Origin: Clostridia bacterium
Lineage (GTDB): Bacteria > Bacillota > Clostridia > Christensenellales > Aristaeellaceae
Assembly: GCA_030526935.1 (NCBI GenBank)
Contig: JAUNBY010000046.1
Span: 1-5,090 of the forward strand
Length of the DNA stretch: 5,090 nucleotides
Direction of reading: 5' to 3'
Translations under genes and position numbers: made by a program
Shown here: piece by piece, positions 1-5,075 of the stretch
Layout of the letters: every line of letters begins with the position of its first letter
How positions within the stretch are numbered: position 1 is the first letter of the stretch
The notes under the pieces: model-generated
Databases searched by the model: none
Told to the model about the DNA's origin: nothing
The model's input: only the letters and a program-made list of their open reading frames with translations

Positions 1-57
1 CCGTCGGATTATCTGCAGCGTATATCGCAAGCCGCAATTTATACCCTCAAAAGCAGC

Positions 58-77
58 AACGCGGCGTTAGCCGCGTT
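58..77 (-). terminator. Candidate weak terminator hairpin after the nnr operon
   Basis: An eight-base-pair perfect GC-rich stem (AACGCGGC paired with GCCGCGTT) closes a four-base loop. It lies 40 bases past the stop codon of the metallo-hydrolase gene. Read on the minus strand, the stem is followed by GCTGC and then only four T residues, so the U-tract is short and displaced. It could be a weak intrinsic terminator or just an RNA hairpin. Position at the operon end supports the terminator reading; the poor U-tract argues against it. Confidence 0.35.
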
Positions 78-100
78 CACAGTTAATCCCGTCGCATCAG

Positions 101-112
101 TCGTCGCGACGA
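101..112. repeat. 12-base perfect palindrome TCGTCGCGACGA
   Basis: TCGTCG is followed immediately by its reverse complement CGACGA, four bases beyond the stop codon of the metallo-hydrolase gene. With no loop it cannot form a good RNA hairpin, so as a functional element it would more likely be a protein-binding site. It may also be chance in GC-rich DNA. No second copy is seen in the window. Confidence 0.3.
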
Positions 113-116
113 AAGT

Positions 117-767
117 TTATCCCTGGGTCCGCTCCTCATATGCCATTACGATCACGGGCGGGAACGAAGCGATATTGTCCCGCGTCAACTCAATTTCGTT
201 TACGCCGATGTATTCGTGTTCAAAATGCCTTAAAAAGGCTTTTTCATCGTCGAGCTGGAAATTGAGGTGTTTTGTCTGAAAGTGCATAGGTATGGTGAGC
301 TTGGGTTTTATCCTGTTCACCTCTTCGGCGGCGGTGTCCGCATTTATTGTAAACACGCCGCCGACGGGTATCATTAAAACGTCCACGTCTCCCAGCATTT
401 CAAGCACCGATTGAGAAACGGGATGGCCTATATCGCCCATATGCACGAGCACAAGTCCGTCTATCTCTACGCGGTAGATTATATTCGCGCCTCGCAGCGA
501 ACCCTGCTTGTCATCGTGATAGCTCATTATTCCGTCAACAACGAAGCCCTGGCTATGGTGGATGCCCACGTCGTCTATCACGGTATAGCCATTTGGCAAA
601 AGCTCAACCGCGTGATGGTCGAAATGGTTGTGAGAGCAGGTTACTATATTAGCGGGAACGCCGGGCAATGTGTATCCGACCGTGGCGTCGAACGGGTCGG
701 TCAGAAGCGTTCTTCCGTCCTGTGCGGTTATGAGAAAACATGAGTGTCCCATCCATTTTATTTTCAT
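117..767 (-). CDS. UlaG-like MBL-fold metal-dependent hydrolase
   Basis: This 216-residue soluble protein belongs to the metallo-beta-lactamase superfamily, in the small UlaG/YtkL-like group often annotated as UPF0173-type metal-dependent hydrolases. The opening MKIKWMGHSCFLI is the typical first strand of that group. The metal-binding signature HxHxDH is present at residues 46-51 (H46, H48, D50, H51). Further likely ligands are H109 and D112 in HMGD and H162 in PMHF. No signal peptide or membrane segment is seen, so it should be cytoplasmic, binding two metal ions, probably zinc or manganese. The substrate is unknown; family members include phosphodiesterases and lactonases, and nothing here selects one. 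It is the last gene of the nnr operon. Its start at 767 lies four bases past the previous stop and has an ideal AGGAGG site seven bases upstream. Family assignment is firm; specific function is not. Confidence 0.93.
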   Translation of the reverse strand: MKIKWMGHSCFLITAQDGRTLLTDPFDATVGYTLPGVPANIVTCSHNHFDHHAVELLPNGYTVIDDVGIHHSQGFVVDGIMSYHDDKQGSLRGANIIYRVEIDGLVLVHMGDIGHPVSQSVLEMLGDVDVLMIPVGGVFTINADTAAEEVNRIKPKLTIPMHFQTKHLNFQLDDEKAFLRHFEHEYIGVNEIELTRDNIASFPPVIVMAYEERTQG

Positions 768-771
768 AGAG

Positions 772-1209
772 CTACCTCCTGGTCAAAATTATCAGCCTTA
801 TCGCGTGAAGCAGTCCGCCGCATTTGTTTCTCATGCATACGGCCGCCTGACGCCTGAGTTGTTTTTCGATTGCCTCCGTGGAATACAGCGGCCATTTACA
901 CGCCGCTATAAACAGCGACCTTTCGCCCTCGCATATATCCCGCCCCGCGAGAATTGACAACGATTTATACAGATGGTCGTCCACGTCCGATAAATTCTGT
1001 GCGGCTGCCTCCTCTATTATAGCGTATGAAGGGGCGACGGTCAACATTTCATTCTTAACTGTCGCTAAAAAGCCATTTTTCACAAGCTTTTTAACCGCCA
1101 CCGGCACATCCTCCGGATTGAGCCTGGTTATAAACATCCCCTCTCCCCTGTCGAATTTAAGCCGCGCGTAAGAAGGAAGGCATGTTTGCGCCCTGTTATA
1201 AAGCTCCAT
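772..1209 (-). CDS. Small protein of unknown function in the nnr operon
   Basis: I do not recognise this 145-residue protein. Residues about 33-60 (VPVAVKKLVKNGFLATVKNEMLTVAP) resemble a helix-turn-strand segment of winged-helix domains, where 'L-x-x-x-GF' precedes a short hairpin; this is a resemblance, not an identification. Residues 61-85 look helical and acidic. The C-terminal third (about 113-145) is basic, has two cysteines (C125, C130) and ends in Arg-Arg. No signal peptide or clear membrane span is seen, although residues 131-142 are fairly hydrophobic. It lies between nnr and the metallo-hydrolase on the same strand, overlapping nnr by 14 bases and coupled to the hydrolase through its last codons, so it is very probably a real translated gene. 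The start is uncertain: ATG at 1209 has only a poor, too-close GGGG upstream, while Met25 at 1137 follows a good GGGGAG site and would give 121 residues. The longer form is kept because residues 13-30 (YARLKFDRGEGMFITRL) read as part of a domain. Confidence 0.75.
   Translation of the reverse strand: MELYNRAQTCLPSYARLKFDRGEGMFITRLNPEDVPVAVKKLVKNGFLATVKNEMLTVAPSYAIIEEAAAQNLSDVDDHLYKSLSILAGRDICEGERSLFIAACKWPLYSTEAIEKQLRRQAAVCMRNKCGGLLHAIRLIILTRR
775..780 (-). promoter_or_regulatory. Ribosome binding site made of the previous gene's last two codons
   Basis: AGGAGG, a full match to the Shine-Dalgarno core, sits seven bases before the ATG of the metallo-hydrolase. The same six bases are the final two arginine codons (AGG AGG) of the small upstream gene, directly before its TAG stop. 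Ribosomes ending the upstream gene therefore sit on this site, which suggests translational coupling. It also fixes the hydrolase start. Confidence 0.85.
1143..1149 (-). promoter_or_regulatory. Possible internal ribosome binding site for an alternative start
   Basis: AGGGGAG lies five bases before the ATG that encodes Met25 of the small unknown protein (start at 1137). It is a better Shine-Dalgarno match than anything before the upstream ATG at 1209. This site would decide between a 145-residue and a 121-residue product. It could also be a coincidental purine run (GAC AGG GGA GAG GGG) within coding sequence. Confidence 0.4.
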
Positions 1210-2686
1210 CGCCCCAGAGCCTTTTCATATTGTCTATGAGGTCGCGGCTGGTCATGGCTGTCTGGCCGATTCCAGACGCCGTTATCTCTCCCAGATAGCC
1301 GTGGAAGGTATCGGCTATCCATCCCGCGTCGGCAGGCGAATACCCTTGCGCCAGAAGCGACGCGACCATTCCCGTCAATACGTCTCCCGAGCCTCCTTTG
1401 GCAAGCCCCGCGCAGCCGGTGGTGCTTATATACGCGCTTTCTCCCATGATTATCGACGCCGCGCCCTTCAATATCACCGTCGCGCCCATTTGCGCCAGCG
1501 CGTTCGCGCATTTCAGCGCGTTGTCGACGCTTTCCCCGAGAAGCCTCGCCGCCTCTCCGGGATGAGGCGTTATTATGTGATGAGGGCGCAACAGCGGTTT
1601 TAACTGGCTGTGCGACGAAATTATATTGATAGCGTCGGCGTCTATGATCGCCTTAACTCCGCTCAGGAGCACCGTGCTTACGATCTGCCACGGGACGCGC
1701 GTCGAAAGCCCGGGACCTATGGCGACGGCGCTTTTGCCGTTCAGAGCCTCGGCAATTACCGGCAGCGCTTCATCCGAAATCACCCCGTCGCTCTCCGGGA
1801 GCGGTATGCACATGGCGCACGGTTCAGCCGCCTGTATCGCCGGGACTATGGATCGGGGGCAGGCGACCGTCACAAGTCCCGCGCCGCTTCTGAGAGCCGC
1901 CATCGCCGACATTACAGCCGCTCCCGCCATGCCGAGGGAACCCGCGATTATTAGAACATGCCCGAACGTACCCTTATGGCTAAGCCTTGGACGCGGCTTG
2001 AGGGCGCGGCGAGCCGATTCGACATCCGGATGGAACAGGGCGCGCGCGGGGATGTATTCATCGGGTATGCCTATACAACCCACAATCGTTTCCCCGCATA
2101 CGTCGGGGCCGATTCCAAGCAAATGCCCCGGCTTCTCGAACTGAAACGTGACGGTGTGAGACGCGTTGACGCACTCCCCAAGGGGCATTCCGCTATCCGA
2201 CGAAAGCCCGGAAGGTATATCGACGGCTATGACCGGCACGCCCTTCGCGCGATCCTCGTTCATCCTCCGAGCGATTAGAAGCGGAAGATCGGACATGGGG
2301 CGCTTAAGACCGATGCCGAACATCGCGTCAACCCAGCAATCGGGGGTGAAGTCCATATCCTTGACCACCTCGACGCCAGGCGTGGATACGGCTTTTTCAA
2401 AACATATCCTCGCGTCGGGCGAAAGGGCGGACTCATCGCGCGCGAGTATGATTATCGAACGTCCCCCGTCTTCGGCGTACATCCGCGCGGCGGTAAACCC
2501 GTCCGAACCGTTGCCCCCCGAGCCGCAGGCAAAAGCCGCGACCTTATCAGGTACTACTCTCATAAGGAGATCCGCGACGTGTCGCGCGGCGCGATTGACC
2601 AGTTCGATTTCCGTCACGCCGTTATCCGACATGTACTTTGCTTCCGCCTCGCGCATCATGGATGATGTAAGGACTCGATTTATCAT
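1196..2686 (-). CDS. nnr: Bifunctional NAD(P)H-hydrate epimerase / ADP-dependent dehydratase
   Basis: Nnr repairs NADH and NADPH that have become hydrated (NADHX, NADPHX). The N-terminal YjeF_N domain (about residues 1-215) interconverts the R and S epimers; the C-terminal ribokinase-like YjeF_C domain (about 230-490) dehydrates the S form using ADP. Seen in the N-terminal half: the glycine-rich loop GSGGNGSDG (55-63), WVDAMFGIGL (118-127) with probable catalytic D120, and AVDIPSGLSSDSG (154-166). Seen in the C-terminal half: KGTFGHVLIIAGS (238-250), HPGEAARL (375-382), LKGAASII (406-413), and AKGGSGDVLTGMV (429-441) with probable catalytic D435. Length, 496 residues, is normal for the fused form. 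The glycine loop differs from the usual GxGNNGGDG at two positions, and the C-terminal loop has TGCAG (423-427) where TGNPG-like sequence is common. ATG at 2686 is supported by GGGAGG seven bases upstream. It is the first gene of a three-gene operon diverging from uvrB. Confidence 0.97.
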   Translation of the reverse strand: MINRVLTSSMMREAEAKYMSDNGVTEIELVNRAARHVADLLMRVVPDKVAAFACGSGGNGSDGFTAARMYAEDGGRSIIILARDESALSPDARICFEKAVSTPGVEVVKDMDFTPDCWVDAMFGIGLKRPMSDLPLLIARRMNEDRAKGVPVIAVDIPSGLSSDSGMPLGECVNASHTVTFQFEKPGHLLGIGPDVCGETIVGCIGIPDEYIPARALFHPDVESARRALKPRPRLSHKGTFGHVLIIAGSLGMAGAAVMSAMAALRSGAGLVTVACPRSIVPAIQAAEPCAMCIPLPESDGVISDEALPVIAEALNGKSAVAIGPGLSTRVPWQIVSTVLLSGVKAIIDADAINIISSHSQLKPLLRPHHIITPHPGEAARLLGESVDNALKCANALAQMGATVILKGAASIIMGESAYISTTGCAGLAKGGSGDVLTGMVASLLAQGYSPADAGWIADTFHGYLGEITASGIGQTAMTSRDLIDNMKRLWGDGAL

Positions 2687-2693
2687 CGTGCAA

Positions 2694-2699
2694 CCTCCC
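2694..2699 (-). promoter_or_regulatory. nnr ribosome binding site
   Basis: GGGAGG stands seven bases upstream of the nnr ATG, an optimal spacing for a Gram-positive-style Shine-Dalgarno site. It supports the chosen start at 2686. Confidence 0.8.
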
Positions 2700-2715
2700 G
2701 CAGCGTTATGCTACT

Positions 2716-2744
2716 ATTTTACACTATTTTTGCACGTTTGTACA
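2716..2744 (-). promoter_or_regulatory. Candidate nnr operon promoter
   Basis: On the minus strand a TGTACA -35 box (2739-2744, four of six consensus bases) is followed after exactly 17 bases by a TAAAAT -10 box (2716-2721, five of six). Transcription would begin near 2709 and give a leader of about 23 bases before the nnr ATG. The -35 box is itself a palindrome and lies under the -35 region of the divergent uvrB promoter, so the two promoters may compete. Prediction is from sequence only. Confidence 0.5.
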
Positions 2745-2752
2745 GCGCTTCG

Positions 2753-2761
2753 TGATATACT
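2753..2761 (+). promoter_or_regulatory. Candidate uvrB extended -10 promoter
   Basis: TGA TATACT is an extended -10 element (TGn directly before a five-of-six -10 hexamer). No good -35 box lies at 17 bases; TTGCAC at 2730-2735 has a 20-base spacer, which is too long. Initiation would fall near 2768, leaving a leader of about 19 bases. No GAAC-N4-GTTC (Firmicute LexA box) or CTGT-N8-ACAG site is visible in 2687-2786, so SOS control is not apparent here. Confidence 0.5.
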
Positions 2762-2775
2762 ATTTTTCGAGAAAC

Positions 2776-2782
2776 GAGGTGG
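2776..2782 (+). promoter_or_regulatory. uvrB ribosome binding site deciding the start
   Basis: GAGGTGG, with the GAGG core seven bases before ATG 2787, is a strong ribosome binding site. The reading frame is open 207 codons further upstream, to 2166, but that part lies antisense to nnr and over the promoters. The site and the MFELHSNYQP opening, typical of UvrB, fix the start at 2787. Confidence 0.85.
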
Positions 2783-2786
2783 AATT

Positions 2787-4790
2787 ATGTTTGAGCTGCA
2801 TTCGAATTATCAACCCCGGGGAGACCAGCCCTCAGCCATAGAAAAGCTGTCGGACGGCCTTGAACAGGGGCTTAAACATCAGGTTCTTCTGGGCGTGACC
2901 GGCTCGGGCAAGACGTTCACCATGGCCAATATAATTAAAAATGCGCAAAAGCCCGCCCTCGTCATAGCGCACAACAAGACCCTCGCCGCGCAGTTGGCGG
3001 CGGAATTCAAGGACTTTTTCCCGGAAAGCGCCGTGGGCTATTTCGTCAGTTATTACGATTACTACCAGCCGGAAGCCTACATCGCCTCGACCGATACGTT
3101 CATTGAAAAGGATTCCTCGATAAACGAGGAGATAGACAGAATGCGCCACTCCGCGACGTCCTGGCTCTCCGAGCGGCGCGACGTCATAATCGTGGCGTCG
3201 GTCAGCTGCATATACGGCATGGGAGACCCGGAAGAATATACGGGGCAGTCGGTCTCCATAAGGGAAGGTCAGCCCATGGATCGCGACGGGCTTATACGCT
3301 CGCTCATCGACATACAGTTCAGCCGCAACGATTTTGAATTCGAGCGCGGAACATTCAGGGTAAGAGGGGACGTCGTTGAGATAATCCCCGCCGCGTACAA
3401 CGAGCAGGCGCTTCGCATAGAGTTTTTCGGCGACGAGATAGAGAGAATAACGGAAATATCCACGACGACGGGCGCGCCATTGAGACATATGAACCACGTT
3501 ATAGTGTTTCCGGCGTCTCATTACGTGACATCGAAAGACAAACTGAACGACTGCATAGACAATATCGAAAGGGATTTGGCGGAGCAGGTAAAACTCTTTC
3601 AGGACGACGGCAGGCTTCTCGAGGCGCAGAGGCTCGAACAGAGGACGCGCTACGACATAGAGATGATGCGCGAGATAGGCTATTGCACGGGCATCGAGAA
3701 CTACTCGCGCTATTTCGACGGGCGCAAGCCGGGCGACGCGCCGTTTACGCTTCTCGACTATTTCCCGGGGGACTTCATAACCTTCATAGACGAGGCGCAC
3801 GTCACGGTTCCGCAGATACGCGGAATGTACAACGGCGATTACGCGAGAAAAAAGTCGCTCGTGGAATACGGCTTCAGACTTCCCTCGGCCTTTGACAACA
3901 GGCCCCTCAAATTCTACGAATTCGAGTCCCGCATAGGCCAGACCATATACGTGTCCGCGACGCCGGGACCTTACGAACTCGAACGGGCTAATCAGGTCGT
4001 AGAGCAGATAATAAGGCCCACGGGTCTTATAGATCCCGAGATAATCGTCCGTCCCGCTCAGGGGCAGGTTGACGATTTGCTCGGCGAAGCGCGTCAGGTC
4101 GCCGAAAAGGGCGGAAGGGTGCTGGTTACGACGCTGACCAAGCGCATGGCCGAGAGCCTTACGGACTACCTTCGCGAGATGGACGTTCGCGTAGAATACC
4201 TTCATTCGGACATAGAGACCATGGAGCGCATGAAGTTGCTGCGTTCGCTCAGGCTTGGCGAGTTTGACGTGCTGGTCGGAATAAACCTGTTGAGGGAAGG
4301 TCTCGACCTTCCAGAGGTACAACTTGTCGCTATACTCGACGCGGACAAGGAAGGCTTTTTGCGAAGCGAGACGAGCCTCGTGCAGACCGTTGGCCGGGCG
4401 GCCAGAAACGTCGATGGGCGCGTTATTATGTACGCCGACACCATAACCGATTCAATGCGCCGCGCCATAGACGAAACCAACCGTCGCCGGGGCATACAGA
4501 TGGAATACAACCTCAAAAACGGCATAACGCCCAAGAGCGTAAGAACCGCCGTGCGCGAACTCATGGAGGTCACGCGCGAGGTGGACGCGAATTCCGGCGT
4601 CAAAATGGACGAGACGGAGCGCACAATGGCCATCGACAGGCTTGAAGAGCAGATGCTCGCGGCGGCGGGAGAACTCGACTTTGAAAAAGCCGCGAAACTC
4701 CGCGACCAGATGCTCGCCCTCAAAGGCGAAAAGGTCGCCGGCAGCAATGAAAAATCGCGGCTGGCAAGGTCGAGGCGGAGGAAAAGGTGA
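2787..4790 (+). CDS. uvrB: Excinuclease ABC subunit UvrB
   Basis: UvrB is the damage-verification subunit of nucleotide excision repair. UvrA loads it on damaged DNA, it opens the helix with a limited helicase activity, and it recruits UvrC for incision, all in the cytoplasm. The 667-residue length is normal. Seen in order: Walker A GVTGSGKT (36-43), the tyrosine-rich beta-hairpin region SYYDYYQPEAYI (88-99) that clamps one strand, Walker B FIDEAHVT (333-340), YVSATPG (388-394), motif V VGINLLREGLDLPEV (497-511), motif VI QTVGRAARN (533-541), and a C-terminal UVR domain (about 613-647) that contacts UvrC. The Walker B reads DEAH where UvrB proteins usually have DESH. A basic tail of about 20 residues (ending RSRRRKR) follows the UVR domain. 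The gene is transcribed alone within the window, divergent from nnr; uvrA is not seen. AUA is the commonest isoleucine codon in its first part. Identification is secure. Confidence 0.99.
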   Translation: MFELHSNYQPRGDQPSAIEKLSDGLEQGLKHQVLLGVTGSGKTFTMANIIKNAQKPALVIAHNKTLAAQLAAEFKDFFPESAVGYFVSYYDYYQPEAYIASTDTFIEKDSSINEEIDRMRHSATSWLSERRDVIIVASVSCIYGMGDPEEYTGQSVSIREGQPMDRDGLIRSLIDIQFSRNDFEFERGTFRVRGDVVEIIPAAYNEQALRIEFFGDEIERITEISTTTGAPLRHMNHVIVFPASHYVTSKDKLNDCIDNIERDLAEQVKLFQDDGRLLEAQRLEQRTRYDIEMMREIGYCTGIENYSRYFDGRKPGDAPFTLLDYFPGDFITFIDEAHVTVPQIRGMYNGDYARKKSLVEYGFRLPSAFDNRPLKFYEFESRIGQTIYVSATPGPYELERANQVVEQIIRPTGLIDPEIIVRPAQGQVDDLLGEARQVAEKGGRVLVTTLTKRMAESLTDYLREMDVRVEYLHSDIETMERMKLLRSLRLGEFDVLVGINLLREGLDLPEVQLVAILDADKEGFLRSETSLVQTVGRAARNVDGRVIMYADTITDSMRRAIDETNRRRGIQMEYNLKNGITPKSVRTAVRELMEVTREVDANSGVKMDETERTMAIDRLEEQMLAAAGELDFEKAAKLRDQMLALKGEKVAGSNEKSRLARSRRRKR

Positions 4791-4840
4791 CCCGCTCAGG
4801 CGCTTTGCGGCTGTATTATTCGGAGAAAAACGATATGCCT

Positions 4841-4875
4841 CGCGACCTGGCGTGAGAAAAACACGCCAAGTTGCG
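4841..4875 (+). terminator. Strong imperfect stem-loop after uvrB
   Basis: CGCGAC-C-TGGCGTG pairs with CACGCCA-A-GTTGCG around an AGAAAAA loop. This gives 13 pairs including one G-U, with one C-A mismatch. It starts 50 bases past the uvrB stop. No T-run follows on the plus strand (TGGTAATCC comes next), so it is not a classical intrinsic terminator. On the minus strand a T5 run comes ten bases later, also too far. It may mark the uvrB mRNA 3' end, stabilise it, or be a Rho-type or processing site. Confidence 0.4.
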
Positions 4876-4977
4876 TGGTAATCCATCCCTCTAACCTCAA
4901 TAATCCGCTCCTAATCGCAAAAACCCCAAAATAAATTGTTTTATTCACTTTTTGGACATATCTTGCTCACAACTAAT

Positions 4978-4986
4978 TGGTATAAT
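4978..4986 (+). promoter_or_regulatory. Strong extended -10 promoter reading out of the window
   Basis: TGG TATAAT combines a perfect -10 hexamer with the TGn extension, in an AT-rich setting. No -35 box fits at 17 bases: TGGACA (4953-4958) is five of six but 22 bases away, and TTGCTC (4963-4968) is 12 away. Extended -10 promoters can work without a -35. Transcription would start near 4993, so at least 97 bases of leader or small RNA lie inside the window. Confidence 0.6.
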
Positions 4987-5032
4987 CTCATTGTCGGACG
5001 AGGAAAGCAAGCGCTTCGACCGATACGAGCAG

Positions 5033-5057
5033 AACCCCTCTTCATAAACCCCCTCTT
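5033..5057 (+). repeat. Short direct repeat of AACCCCTCTT
   Basis: AACCCCTCTT (5033-5042) recurs as AACCCCCTCTT (5047-5057), separated by four bases. The C-rich CCCTC blocks could pair with GAGG at 5000-5003 in the presumed transcript, or resemble the anti-Shine-Dalgarno sequence. The repeat is short and imperfect, so chance duplication is possible. Confidence 0.3.
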
Positions 5058-5075
5058 TGTAAGCTCCGCCGCGGC

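Larger units (their letters stand above)
1..116. other. Left-edge intergenic stretch, no supported gene
   Basis: No convincing gene is visible. Two plus-strand frames stop within about 85 bases. The third runs open into the antisense of the metallo-hydrolase, which is common in GC-rich DNA and has no recognisable product. Minus-strand frames contain stops and offer no start with a ribosome binding site. The stretch holds the hairpin at 58-77 and a 12-base palindrome at 101-112. A gene continuing leftward beyond the edge cannot be excluded. Confidence 0.5.

Noticed and set aside
1128..1511. 127-codon minus-strand frame inside the 3' part of nnr
   Set aside because: It is an out-of-frame, Arg- and Gly-rich shadow of nnr with no supported start.
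1626..2144. 172-codon plus-strand frame antisense to nnr
   Set aside because: It is low-complexity, rich in Ala, Ser and Pro, as expected for antisense of a GC-rich gene, and no ribosome binding site or promoter was found.
2166..2786. Upstream extension of the uvrB frame by 207 codons
   Set aside because: It runs antisense through nnr and the promoter region, is rich in Ser, Arg and Pro without a domain, and UvrB begins at MFELHSN with a good ribosome binding site.
2687..2786. LexA/SOS operator upstream of uvrB
   Set aside because: I looked for GAAC-N4-GTTC and CTGT-N8-ACAG patterns, because uvrB is often SOS-controlled; no acceptable match is present in this intergenic region.
2832..4322. 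496-codon minus-strand open frame antisense to uvrB
   Set aside because: It lies wholly within uvrB, whose identity is secure by motif and length. The frame shows no recognisable domain and is a by-product of the codon bias of uvrB.
4642..4881. Plus-strand frame overlapping the uvrB end and running past it
   Set aside because: The overlap part is a frame-shifted Arg/Lys-rich shadow of uvrB; the part beyond the stop spans the stem-loop and has no ribosome binding site.
4930..4945. AATAAA-TTGT-TTTATT inverted repeat as a terminator
   Set aside because: The stem is six A-T pairs only, too weak for a terminator, and is expected in an AT-rich promoter-upstream stretch.
5000..5011. GAGGAAAG as the conserved core of RNase P RNA
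   Set aside because: RNase P RNA has GAGGAAAGTCC with long flanking helices. Here GAGGAAAG is followed by CAAGC and lies only about seven bases from the predicted transcription start, with no further match.
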